Below, piece by piece: positions 1 to 8,323 of a DNA stretch of 64,000 bases. This DNA is from an uncultured Oxalobacteraceae bacterium (lineage in GTDB: Bacteria; Pseudomonadota; Gammaproteobacteria; Burkholderiales; Burkholderiaceae_D): assembly GCA_903862415.1 (NCBI GenBank), contig CAIOYD010000063.1:1-64000 (forward strand), written 5' to 3'. The notes beneath the pieces were generated by a model that had not been told where the DNA came from, did no database searches, and saw only the letters and a program-made list of their open reading frames with translations. The translations under genes were made by a program, and so were the position numbers. The number at the start of each line of letters is the position of its first letter. The first letter of the stretch is position 1.

Positions 1-85
1 AGATAACTATCGCATGAATCAATACTACTACAGAGATCCCTATCAATTTCTTGGTCGGATCCTGCCCGTGCTCTGAAAAATCCAT
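1..85 (-). CDS. tonB: Energy transducer TonB, N-terminal fragment (cut by window edge)
   Basis: Too short to stand out as an ORF, but the reverse strand from position 85 reads MDFSEHGQDPTKKLIG followed by the hydrophobic stretch ISVVVLIHAIVI. That is the layout of TonB: a short cytoplasmic tail, then the signal-anchor helix that contacts ExbB/ExbD. A strong ribosome binding site (GGAGGG, about 5 bases before the ATG) supports the start. Only 28 codons are visible; the proline-rich linker and C-terminal receptor-binding domain lie outside the window. TonB passes proton-motive energy to outer-membrane receptors, and a TonB-dependent receptor gene lies 1.7 kb away on the same strand. The assignment is by resemblance to betaproteobacterial TonB N-termini. 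Confidence 0.75.
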   Translation of the reverse strand, partial: MDFSEHGQDPTKKLIGISVVVLIHAIVI

Positions 86-252
86 ACTATCCCTCCGATA
101 CTGCTTAATATTTACTGATGGCCAAAATTCTGGCTGATCAGCTCTTCATTGTTTACTGCCTGTTGCTCAGGGTAATTACTATAAATCAATTTCACTAAAC
201 CAACATAAATTTCTTCCATTTTTATTTGTATCAGCTGTGCAAAACCTGCTAT

Positions 253-1689
253 TTATTCATTTTTTTCCAATTTGGAATGGCGCATGCTGTATGAAAAATA
301 AACAATCAGAGCAATACTCAGCCAGACCGCAAAGAGAGTAAATGTCTGTCGGGGTAAATCTGCAATCAGATACAAGCAGAATAAAATACTTAACACAGGG
401 AAAAACGGGTACAGCGGAACCCGGAATCCACGCGGCAAATCCGGACGGGTGCGACGCAAAATAATGACTCCGGCTGAAACAATCGCAAACGCCACTAAAG
501 TACCCATGCTGGTTAAATCAGCCAGCACATCCAAAGGCAGTAACGCTGCGGCAATAGCAACCAGCGTACCGACGATGACGGTATTTTTTCTTGGCGTGTG
601 CGAAAACGCATTCACTTTTGCAAAAATTGGTGGGAACATGCCATCGCGCGACATGGTGTATAAAATCCGTGTTTGCCCATATATGGTCACCAAAGTGATG
701 CTAAAAATGGAAATGACAGCCCCCATGGACAAAACAACTCCTGGCCAGGTCGCACCGGTAATGCGACGCAATATCTGTACCAACCCGGCTTCATTGCCAT
801 TGAATTGGGTGTAGGGCTGGGTGCCAACACCGATAATGGCGACCAAAACATACACGGTGGTCACAATGATGAGGGTAAATAAAATCGCCAGCGGCAGAGT
901 GCGTTTCGGGTCTTTGACTTCATCTCCGGCGGTGGCAATGGTATCGATCCCGATATAAGAAAAGAAAATACTCGATGCTGCAGCCCCTACTCCGCTCATT
1001 CCCATGGGCATGAAAGGATGCAGATTGGCTGAATTGAAGGCAGTCAGTCCAATCATGATAAACATGATCAGCACGGAAATTTTGATCACTACCATGATGG
1101 TATTGACTTTGGTGGACTCTTTGGTGCCGCGCAACAATAAAATACAGCACATTATGACCAGCACGACTGCCGGTAAATTGAAAATGCCGCCATTGACTCC
1201 CGGAGGATTGGCAATCGCAGCGGGCATGCGCGCACCCAGTAAATCAAACGACAATTCATTCAGATACTGGCCCCAGCCGACAGCAATCGCCGAACTGGAA
1301 ATGCCGTATTCCAGCAGCAAACACCAGCCGATGAGATACGCCACCATTTCACCCATGGTGGCATAGGTAAAGGAATAGGAAGACCCCGAAGACGGAATGG
1401 TGGAAGCCAGTTCGGCATAACACAGTGCCGTCAGCGCGGCGGTAATACCGGCAATGATAAAGGACAGGATCACGCCCGGCCCGGCTTTAGGAACGGCATC
1501 GCCCAAAATGACAAAAATACCGGAACCGATGGTGGCACCCACACCAAACATCGTCAGTTGAAACAGGCCGATGGTGCGACGCAGGCCAGTGGCATTGTCT
1601 TCACCTTTGGCCGCCATCACTCCGATTGGTTTGGTGCGCAACATACGCTGCAACAACGAAGGCGGACTTGGTTTTACTAAATTACTCAT
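253..1689 (-). CDS. APC superfamily amino acid permease (CAT/YhdG-like)
   Basis: Inner-membrane secondary transporter of 478 residues, the usual length for the cationic amino acid transporter branch of the APC superfamily. After a 40-residue cytoplasmic N-terminus comes the hallmark GATIGSGIF motif (residues 51-59) of helix 1, which shapes the substrate site, followed by about 12 hydrophobic helices. The conserved E-L-A-S-T-I-P-S-S-G-S-S-Y segment of helix 3 is present near residue 92. Substrate cannot be read from sequence; amino acid or polyamine import is the family role. The gene follows the TonB-dependent receptor on the same strand after 80 bases, and its ribosome-binding region lies inside one arm of an inverted repeat (1693-1769), so expression may depend on RNA structure. 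Confidence 0.88.
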   Translation of the reverse strand: MSNLVKPSPPSLLQRMLRTKPIGVMAAKGEDNATGLRRTIGLFQLTMFGVGATIGSGIFVILGDAVPKAGPGVILSFIIAGITAALTALCYAELASTIPSSGSSYSFTYATMGEMVAYLIGWCLLLEYGISSSAIAVGWGQYLNELSFDLLGARMPAAIANPPGVNGGIFNLPAVVLVIMCCILLLRGTKESTKVNTIMVVIKISVLIMFIMIGLTAFNSANLHPFMPMGMSGVGAAASSIFFSYIGIDTIATAGDEVKDPKRTLPLAILFTLIIVTTVYVLVAIIGVGTQPYTQFNGNEAGLVQILRRITGATWPGVVLSMGAVISIFSITLVTIYGQTRILYTMSRDGMFPPIFAKVNAFSHTPRKNTVIVGTLVAIAAALLPLDVLADLTSMGTLVAFAIVSAGVIILRRTRPDLPRGFRVPLYPFFPVLSILFCLYLIADLPRQTFTLFAVWLSIALIVYFSYSMRHSKLEKNE

Positions 1690-1692
1690 GCG

Positions 1693-1769
1693 AATATCCC
1701 GTCAATACAACCGGAAACAAAAGGAGGGGAAGTCAGTGACTTCCCCAGATTGGTAAAATACGGGATATT
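1693..1769 (-). promoter_or_regulatory. Nested inverted repeat between TonB receptor and permease
   Basis: The 80-base gap holds two nested perfect inverted repeats. The outer arms are AATATCCCGT (1693-1702) and its complement ACGGGATATT (1760-1769). The inner pair is a 21-base palindrome with 10-base arms GGGGAAGTCA / TGACTTCCCC (1726-1746). In the minus-strand transcript the outer left arm starts directly after the receptor stop codon. The outer right arm contains the GGGA that would serve as Shine-Dalgarno for the permease, 3 bases before its ATG. The inner hairpin is followed by TCCTTTTG, a weak terminator-like tail. Attenuation or sequestration of the permease start is inferred, not shown. 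Confidence 0.5.
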
Positions 1770-4118
1770 TTACAGCTTGGCGTTAAAGGTCAGACCAATC
1801 GTTCTTGGTGTCATGCGATAGTCTTGACCCTGTTGGATGTACTGAACCAACGGACGTTGAATGATTTTCTGACTATTGGCAACATTGCGGACATAGAAAG
1901 AAAAGTCATACTTTTCAAAACTCACACCGGCGCTGAAATCCACGTTGGCATAAGCTGGACGTTGGAAATCCGGGCTGCTTGGATCCAAGGTACCATTGCT
2001 AGGACCGGTCCAGTGAGCTGCGCTGCGGACAAATCCAAGTATGTCGTCATTGATTTCAAAATTATACTGACCAGTCAGGGCAACGTTGAATTTAGGTACG
2101 CCCGGAATATTGGCACCCTTGGTCGCACCAGCTACACCTAATTTGAAAGCGTCACTGTCTGCCAGCACCGCATGATCATAACCACCAGCCAGATCAATGA
2201 CGATGCTGGAAACTGGTTTGTATTTGATTTCAATTTCACCACCTGTGCTCGTAGCGCTACCTACGTTGGTATTGTAAGCATAACCGCATGGGCTGATGGT
2301 AATTGATTGCTGCAGATTTTTCCAGTCGATGTAAAACAAATCGGCGTTGACTGACAGGGTATTGTTGAGGAAACGGGATTTATTCCCGATTTCATAACTC
2401 CACAGGGAATCTGGCGAATAGCTTAACGGATTGTTCGTGCCGCAGATTCCTGGCAATGGGTAGTTAGGCCCACCGACACGGAAGCCTTCAGCAGCTGTCG
2501 CATACAGGGTATTGGTGTCATTGACTTCCCAGGTGACGGCCAGTTTCGGAGTTGCCTTACTGCCGCTGCTTTCCGAAAATGGATTCAGCGTTGGTCCGCC
2601 AGCGAAGAAATAATCACCAATACGCATGAACGAATCAGTTGCCTTCAGGTAACGCAAACCTGCTGTGACATGAAATGTCGGCACCACATAGTAATTGGCT
2701 TCACCAAAGATGGAACGTTGTGAATCATTGAAATAACGATGTGAGAAATAGGAATTATCTTTCGGGAAGGCGTTCGGGAAGCTGCCGGAAATATCCGTTG
2801 CCGTGTTCTTACCTGCTGCAGTAAAGGCCGCATTAAGACCAAAAATCGGCTCATTATCGATAATGTTGGTATTCATATCCGAATAATAAGCACCGGCAAC
2901 CCAGGTAAATGGTGACACACTTGGATCGTACGCTTTTGAAGTCAAACGAATTTCCTGAGAAAACTGGGTAATTTCGTTGTTCAGGTACACAGCTGACGGC
3001 AAATTGGACACAGTTGCAGACAATGCCGGATCACTGATGAGCGAACCTACATATTGACTGTTGACAGCAGTGCCATCCTGAGTACGGTTAAATACCCGTT
3101 TAAAATAGCTCGATACCGAAGTCAGGTCGCCGAAACCCATACCGTAGTTGATGGTCACGCTAGGCACAAACAACACATCTTTACCAGGTTCACGCACCAG
3201 TTTAGGAGTTTGATTGTTAGCCAGCGGCGTGCCATTGGCTAAATTCTGATAACCGACATCGGTGTCGCCCGAATTAACCTGTTGAAACAGTACGGAAGGA
3301 GTAATCGAAAAATCTTTGGTTGGTGACCATTTCATGGCCAGACGCGCTACCCGGTCATCTTCCCAGTTAATCCCACGGGCAATGACGGCGCCGCTATTAG
3401 GATCGACCTGATCAATAAAACCGCTCTTGTGCGATGATTCCACACCGATACGCAAAGCCAGTTCGTTCGGGATCAGTACCTGATTGAATACCGCGGTTTC
3501 GCTGTGATTGATTCCGCCACCAGCGGTAGAAGAAACATCTTCAGAGAAATTGGCTTCACGTTCTTTTAAATTAGGCTGATTGGTGATGAATTTGACGGTG
3601 CCACCCATGGAGCTCGCGCCATACAGGGTGCCCTGTGGTCCGCGTAAAACTTCAATATGGTCAATATCAAAAAATTTCGGCTCGGCCGTACCCATACTGT
3701 AGACATTGCCGGCAGACATAGAGACGTCATCGAGGTACACGCCCACGGTAGCAAAACCACCGGAAGAACTCACGCCGCGCATTTCAATGCTCGACAGTCC
3801 GGGACCGTTACCGGCGTTACCGCCACCGCCACCGCCGGAGAACGAAATATTGGGAATCGAACGGGTTGCGGAAGCAAAATCGTCAATATGCTGGGAAGCG
3901 ATTTCATCGCCACCGACCACAGAAATACTCAAAGGTACTTTGCTGGCATCTTCTTTACGTTTATTGGCCGTCACGATAACGGTTTGAATCTGGTCAGTGA
4001 TTTTTGAAGCAGCCGGTGCAGCCGGGGCGGCTTCCTGTGCCCATGTTGGTGCACAGACGCTTGCCATTGCCGATGCGACAGCGGCAGCACAAATGAAATT
4101 AAACGGACGGTTTGCCAT
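1770..4118 (-). CDS. TonB-dependent outer-membrane receptor
   Basis: 782 residues. A signal peptide (residues 1-27, ending PTWAQ) precedes an Ala/Pro linker, a TonB-box-like segment (QTVIVTANKRKED), the plug domain with the typical I-E-V-L-R-G-P-Q-G-T-L-Y-G motif, and a long 22-strand barrel ending in LTFNAKL. The plug contains a run of glycines (SGGGGGGNAGNG, about residue 95), which is unusual. The receptor family imports siderophores, vitamin B12, sugars or other scarce solutes across the outer membrane using TonB; the ligand cannot be named. It is followed on the same strand by an amino acid permease and, 1.7 kb on, by tonB, so the three may serve uptake of one class of nutrient. An inverted repeat 48 bases upstream (4166-4185) may be an operator. 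Confidence 0.9.
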   Translation of the reverse strand: MANRPFNFICAAAVASAMASVCAPTWAQEAAPAAPAASKITDQIQTVIVTANKRKEDASKVPLSISVVGGDEIASQHIDDFASATRSIPNISFSGGGGGGNAGNGPGLSSIEMRGVSSSGGFATVGVYLDDVSMSAGNVYSMGTAEPKFFDIDHIEVLRGPQGTLYGASSMGGTVKFITNQPNLKEREANFSEDVSSTAGGGINHSETAVFNQVLIPNELALRIGVESSHKSGFIDQVDPNSGAVIARGINWEDDRVARLAMKWSPTKDFSITPSVLFQQVNSGDTDVGYQNLANGTPLANNQTPKLVREPGKDVLFVPSVTINYGMGFGDLTSVSSYFKRVFNRTQDGTAVNSQYVGSLISDPALSATVSNLPSAVYLNNEITQFSQEIRLTSKAYDPSVSPFTWVAGAYYSDMNTNIIDNEPIFGLNAAFTAAGKNTATDISGSFPNAFPKDNSYFSHRYFNDSQRSIFGEANYYVVPTFHVTAGLRYLKATDSFMRIGDYFFAGGPTLNPFSESSGSKATPKLAVTWEVNDTNTLYATAAEGFRVGGPNYPLPGICGTNNPLSYSPDSLWSYEIGNKSRFLNNTLSVNADLFYIDWKNLQQSITISPCGYAYNTNVGSATSTGGEIEIKYKPVSSIVIDLAGGYDHAVLADSDAFKLGVAGATKGANIPGVPKFNVALTGQYNFEINDDILGFVRSAAHWTGPSNGTLDPSSPDFQRPAYANVDFSAGVSFEKYDFSFYVRNVANSQKIIQRPLVQYIQQGQDYRMTPRTIGLTFNAKL

Positions 4119-4569
4119 AGCTTATTGTCTCCAGTTGGTTGCAAATTTGTTGAATTCTTGTTCGCTCAACATAATTATATGTTGACGCTCACATGCCAAT
4201 GACTTCTAAGCAATATGCGCGCCATGTCGTTATTAACTACATTTTATAAAAACGGATTGCTTCTGACTGCTTAAACCTAATGGTTTAATTTTCTTTTGTG
4301 CAACTTACTCTACAACTCATCCGTGAATTTAACCTATTTCAGGCTGGGATTACACAAATATACTGTTTTTCTATCCAAAATAAGTATATACAAATTATGT
4401 TTAGCTGTAAGTAAAAGAGTTTGAAATGTGGTTTTTTTACTGCTTGAAAGAAATACCACACCAACAGGAAAACAGCTTGCACCAATTCGGGGAAGCTGAC
4501 CGATTAATGAATTCTACGATGTCTATGCGAGCAACTCTTTTCAATTCGCGACATCAATTTACATAAAAC
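4119..4569. other. Intergenic region upstream of the TonB receptor
   Basis: About 450 AT-rich bases between uvrB and the receptor gene, both on the minus strand. No convincing ORF or RNA gene is seen. The only clear structure is the inverted repeat at 4166-4185. The length suggests a regulated receptor promoter. I did not find a hairpin plus T-run terminator after uvrB. Confidence 0.5.
4166..4185. promoter_or_regulatory. Inverted repeat, candidate operator of the TonB receptor gene
   Basis: Perfect 8-base arms TCAACATA and TATGTTGA separated by ATTA, 48 bases upstream of the receptor ATG. Size and symmetry fit a dimeric repressor or activator site. The cognate regulator is unknown and none is encoded next to it. 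Confidence 0.35.
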
Positions 4570-6669
4570 TTAAACTATCAGATCCGTATTGCCGCTGGAG
4601 CCAAACAGTTGCAGTTTTAACTGTGCCAGTTGGTCGCGTACCTGGGCGGCTTTTTCGAATTCGAGGTTTTTTGCATGATCGAGCATGAGTTTTTCCAGAC
4701 GTTTGATTTCCTTGCTGACCTGTTTTTCACTCATAACTTCATAGCGCGCATGTTCCTGGGCCGCATCGAGTTCGGCTCTGGCAGCCTGCGGGTTGTAGAC
4801 GCCGTCGATGAGATCGCGGATGTGTTTGACGACACTGGCTGGCGTAATGTTGTTAGCCAGATTGAAGGCGGTTTGTTTTTCACGACGACGCCGGGTTTCA
4901 TCCATGGCACGCTGCATCGAATTGGTGATTTTGTCGCCATACAGAATCGCCATGCCGTTTAAATTACGCGCCGCCCGTCCGATGGTTTGAATCAGGCTGC
5001 GTTCCGAACGCAGGAACCCTTCTTTATCCGCATCCAGAATCGCCACCAGCGAAACTTCGGGAATATCGAGTCCTTCACGCAACAGATTGATCCCCACCAG
5101 CACATCAAACGTACCCAGACGTAAGTCGCGCAGGATTTCCACCCGTTCGACGGTTTCGATATCGCTGTGCAGATAACGCACCTTGATGCCATGTTCACCT
5201 AAAAAATCGGTCAGCTGTTCGGCCATGCGTTTAGTCAGGGTGGTGACAAGGATGCGTTCATTTTTGGCGACCCGCAATCGGATTTGGGTCATCAGATCAT
5301 CTACCTGAGTGCTGGCGGGTAAGACTATGATTTGCGGATCAACCAGACCAGTCGGTCGCACCACCTGTTCCACCACCTGATCAGAATGCTCGGCTTCATA
5401 GGCGGCCGGTGTGGCAGAGACAAAAACAGTCTGGCGCATTTTGGATTCGAATTCATCAAACCGCAGCGGCCGGTTATCCAGCGCCGAAGGCAGCCGGAAA
5501 CCATAGTCGACCAAATTGGTTTTGCGCGCCCGGTCACCGTTGTACATGCCGGTGAACTGGCCGATGAGTACATGCGATTCATCCAGAAACATCAGTGCAT
5601 CGGCAGGTAAATAATCCACCAGTGTCGGTGGCGGCTCACCTGGTTGGGCACCACTCAGATGGCGCGAATAGTTTTCAATCCCTTTGGTGAAGCCGATTTC
5701 GCTCATCATTTCCAGATCAAAGCGGGTGCGCTGCTCGATGCGCTGCTCTTCAATCAGTTTGTTTTCTTTGCGGAAAAACACCAACCGTTCGCCGAGTTCT
5801 TGCTTGATGGTTTCAATGGCGCGCAAAACAGTAGCGCGCGGGGTGACATAATGGGAGCCCGGATAGACAGTGAAGCGGACAATTTTTTGTCGGATGCGCC
5901 CTGTGAGCGGGTCAAATAACTGCAGATTTTCTATCTCGTCATCAAACATTTCCACCCGCACGGCCAGTTCTGCATGCTCGGCCGGAAAGATGTCGATGGT
6001 ATCGCCACGAACCCGGAAGGTGCCGCGGCCAAAATCGATTTCATTGCGGGTATATTGCATTTGAATTAACCGTGCAATGATGTCACGCTGACTCACGCGA
6101 TCTTTGTTGCGCAAGGTCAGGATCATTTGATGGTATTCATTCGGATTACCGATACCATAGATGGCTGAAACGGTGGCCACGATGATGACGTCGCGCCGCT
6201 CCATGAGTGATTTGGTGCACGACAGGCGCATCTGTTCGATGTGTTCGTTGATAGCAGAATCTTTTTCAATAAACAGGTCGCGCTGCGGCACGTAGGCTTC
6301 CGGCTGGTAATAATCGTAGTAACTGACGAAATATTCCACCGCGTTATGCGGAAAAAATTCACGGAATTCACTGTATAGCTGAGCGGCCAGGGTTTTATTG
6401 GGCGCAAACACAATTGCCGGACGACCAGTACGGGCGATCACGTTGGCCATAGTAAAGGTTTTACCGGAACCCGTGACACCCAACAGCGTCTGGTAGGCCA
6501 GACCGTCCTGAATTCCCTCAACAAGTTGATCAATTGCTACCGGTTGATCACCAGCCGGAGCAAACGGCTGAAACAATTGGTATGGCGAATTGGGGAATCG
6601 GACCAGCTTGCCCTCTGGAGGCTGATTTTTCTGCTCGTCTGCCGATGAATTTGCTGCTAATTCCGCCAT
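4570..6669 (-). CDS. uvrB: Excinuclease ABC subunit B
   Basis: 699 residues, close to the usual 670-700. UvrB is the damage-verifying helicase-like ATPase of nucleotide excision repair: it is loaded on DNA by UvrA and recruits UvrC. Visible marks are Walker A GVTGSGKT (about residue 63), the beta-hairpin region with [13 protein letters not shown] that inserts between DNA strands, motif II as DESH, the helicase motif QTIGRAARN near residue 565, and the C-terminal UVR motif ([13 protein letters not shown]) that binds UvrC. The N-terminus carries an extra 20 or so polar residues before the core. It diverges from the aminotransferase gene across 145 bases, an arrangement common in Burkholderiales. 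Confidence 0.97.
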   Translation of the reverse strand: MAELAANSSADEQKNQPPEGKLVRFPNSPYQLFQPFAPAGDQPVAIDQLVEGIQDGLAYQTLLGVTGSGKTFTMANVIARTGRPAIVFAPNKTLAAQLYSEFREFFPHNAVEYFVSYYDYYQPEAYVPQRDLFIEKDSAINEHIEQMRLSCTKSLMERRDVIIVATVSAIYGIGNPNEYHQMILTLRNKDRVSQRDIIARLIQMQYTRNEIDFGRGTFRVRGDTIDIFPAEHAELAVRVEMFDDEIENLQLFDPLTGRIRQKIVRFTVYPGSHYVTPRATVLRAIETIKQELGERLVFFRKENKLIEEQRIEQRTRFDLEMMSEIGFTKGIENYSRHLSGAQPGEPPPTLVDYLPADALMFLDESHVLIGQFTGMYNGDRARKTNLVDYGFRLPSALDNRPLRFDEFESKMRQTVFVSATPAAYEAEHSDQVVEQVVRPTGLVDPQIIVLPASTQVDDLMTQIRLRVAKNERILVTTLTKRMAEQLTDFLGEHGIKVRYLHSDIETVERVEILRDLRLGTFDVLVGINLLREGLDIPEVSLVAILDADKEGFLRSERSLIQTIGRAARNLNGMAILYGDKITNSMQRAMDETRRRREKQTAFNLANNITPASVVKHIRDLIDGVYNPQAARAELDAAQEHARYEVMSEKQVSKEIKRLEKLMLDHAKNLEFEKAAQVRDQLAQLKLQLFGSSGNTDLIV

Positions 6670-6814
6670 ATGGGTTACGCCTTTGATATAGAATATCGGG
6701 TTGTCAGCTGCCCGATTCTGGGCAACCTGCTATTGTACTGACAACGCGCCACTGTTTCCAAACTTATTGCGGATTTTGTTTGCTGCCTTTTTTCACTTAT
6801 TCGACTATTCCACC

Positions 6815-8023
6815 ATGACTACTGCCAACACTCTGTTTACCGCCATCGAAATGGCACCACGTGACCCGATTCTGGGCATTACCGAAGCCTTTAACGCCGA
6901 TACCAATCCGGACAAGGTTAATCTGGGTGTGGGCGTCTATTATGACGATAAGGGTAAAGTTCCTCTGTTGGAATGCGTACAGAAAGCCGAAGCCCTGCTC
7001 ATTGCTACCGTCACCCCGCGCACCTATCTGCCGATCGACGGTCTGGCTGCCTATGATAAAGCGGTTCAGGAATTGGTGTTTGGTGCTGGCAGCAAAGTCA
7101 TTGCCGAAAAACGCGCCATGACGGTGCAGGCTATTGGCGGTACCGGTGCACTCAAACTGGGCGCCGATTTCCTGAAACGCTTTGCGCCGGATGCGCAGGT
7201 ATGGATTTCTGATCCTAGCTGGGAAAACCATCGCGCCCTGTTTGAATCGGCCGGCTTTACCGTCAATAACTACCCTTACTATGATGCCGTCACGCATGGC
7301 GTCAATTTTGCCGGCATGCTGGACAGCCTGAAAACCATGCCGACCGGCTCGATCGTGTTGCTGCATGCCTGCTGCCACAATCCAACCGGTGCTGATCTGA
7401 CACCGGATCAATGGACTGAAGTCATCGCGGTTGTCACCAGCCGCGGTCTGATTCCTTTCCTCGATATGGCTTACCAGGGTTTTGGTGCCGGCATTGAAAT
7501 CGATGGTCAGGTAGTACGTCGTTTTGTGGATGCCGGCGGACCGTTGTTTGTATCGAATTCGTTTTCCAAATCGTTCTCGCTGTATGGCGAACGGGTTGGC
7601 GCATTGAGTATTGTAGCTGCTGACGCCGCTGAAGCTGCACGGGTGTTGTCGCAGTTAAAACGCGTGGTCCGTACCAACTATTCCAATCCCCCTACTCACG
7701 GCGGTAAAATTGTGGCTACCGTGCTGGCTAATCCGGAACTGCGCGCTTTGTGGGAATCGGAACTGGCTGGTATGCGTGTGCGCATCAAAGCTAATCGTGA
7801 ACAGCTGGTGGATTTGCTCAAGCAAAAAGCACCGTCACACGACTTTGAATTTGTTAAGCAGCAATGCGGTATGTTTTCCTATTCCGGCTTAAGCAAGCAG
7901 CAGGTAGACCAAATGCGCGACAATAATTCAATTTACGCCATTGATACCGGTCGCATCTGTGTTGCCGCCTTGAATTCACAGAATATCAACCGGGTTGTGG
8001 ATGCCATCTGTCAGGTTTTATAA
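6815..8023 (+). CDS. tyrB: Aromatic/aspartate aminotransferase (class I, PLP-dependent)
   Basis: 402 residues from the ATG at 6815. The reading frame is open further upstream (to 6701), but the upstream part is Phe/Cys-rich and unlike the family, while MTTANTLFTAIEMAPRDPI matches the family N-terminus. The enzyme moves amino groups between aspartate or aromatic amino acids and 2-oxoglutarate in the cytosol. Marks: N-P-D-K-V-N-L-G-V-G-V-Y-Y near residue 30, HACCHNPTGADLT, and the cofactor site NSFSKSFSLYGERVGAL, whose lysine forms the PLP Schiff base. It diverges from uvrB and is followed by tRNA-Asn. Calling it tyrB rather than aspC is a guess; the two are close homologues. Confidence 0.9.
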   Translation: MTTANTLFTAIEMAPRDPILGITEAFNADTNPDKVNLGVGVYYDDKGKVPLLECVQKAEALLIATVTPRTYLPIDGLAAYDKAVQELVFGAGSKVIAEKRAMTVQAIGGTGALKLGADFLKRFAPDAQVWISDPSWENHRALFESAGFTVNNYPYYDAVTHGVNFAGMLDSLKTMPTGSIVLLHACCHNPTGADLTPDQWTEVIAVVTSRGLIPFLDMAYQGFGAGIEIDGQVVRRFVDAGGPLFVSNSFSKSFSLYGERVGALSIVAADAAEAARVLSQLKRVVRTNYSNPPTHGGKIVATVLANPELRALWESELAGMRVRIKANREQLVDLLKQKAPSHDFEFVKQQCGMFSYSGLSKQQVDQMRDNNSIYAIDTGRICVAALNSQNINRVVDAICQVL

Positions 8024-8043
8024 GCAAAAAGCGCGAAAGGGAC

Positions 8044-8073
8044 TTGACGCTCGTTGTCATATCCCCCTATAAT
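8044..8073 (+). promoter_or_regulatory. Sigma-70 type promoter of tRNA-Asn
   Basis: TTGACG (-35, 8044-8049) and a perfect TATAAT (-10, 8068-8073) with an 18-base spacer, ending 11 bases before the mature tRNA. It lies between the aminotransferase stop and the tRNA, so the tRNA has its own strong promoter. Confidence 0.8.
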
Positions 8074-8084
8074 CTCGCTTCTGT

Positions 8085-8160
8085 TCCCTGATAGCTCAGT
8101 TGGTAGAGCGACGGACTGTTAATCCGCAGGTCCCTGGTTCGAGTCCAGGTCGGGGAGCCA
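8085..8160 (+). tRNA. tRNA-Asn (anticodon GTT)
   Basis: 76 bases including an encoded CCA. The acceptor arms TCCCTGA and TCGGGGA pair (one G-T), the D-loop is AGCTCAGTTGGTAGAGC, the anticodon loop reads CTGTTAA, and the T-arm is CCTGGTTCGAGTCCAGG. The GTT anticodon reads AAC/AAU. The apparent minus-strand ORF over this site ending in DSNQGPAD is a well-known artefact of antisense tRNA translation. Confidence 0.98.
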
Positions 8161-8170
8161 AGAATATAAA

Positions 8171-8197
8171 GGGTTGCATGCAAATGCAGCCCTTTTT
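8171..8197 (+). terminator. Rho-independent terminator after tRNA-Asn
   Basis: Stem GGGTTGCAT / ATGCAGCCC (one G-T pair) with a GCAA-type loop, followed directly by TTTTT, 10 bases after the tRNA. On the opposite strand a weaker T-rich tail follows, so it might also end copA transcription. Confidence 0.8.
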
Positions 8198-8323
8198 CTA
8201 TTTAATATTGTTAACCCAATTGCTTTTTTCAATACTGACGGTAATTGATTAAGTAACTCTGGGACTCCACCAGTTGCAGATTCCCATTTTATGTTCGCAT
8301 CGGCAAAAAAACGTAAAGCGTCG

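Noticed and set aside
6797-7411. 204-residue minus-strand ORF inside the aminotransferase gene
   Set aside because: Antisense shadow; no ribosome site or family pattern, while the plus frame is a clear conserved enzyme.
8085-8323. tRNA-Asn as integration site of a genomic island carrying the efflux and copper genes
   Set aside because: No integrase and no second copy of the tRNA 3' end was noticed in the window.
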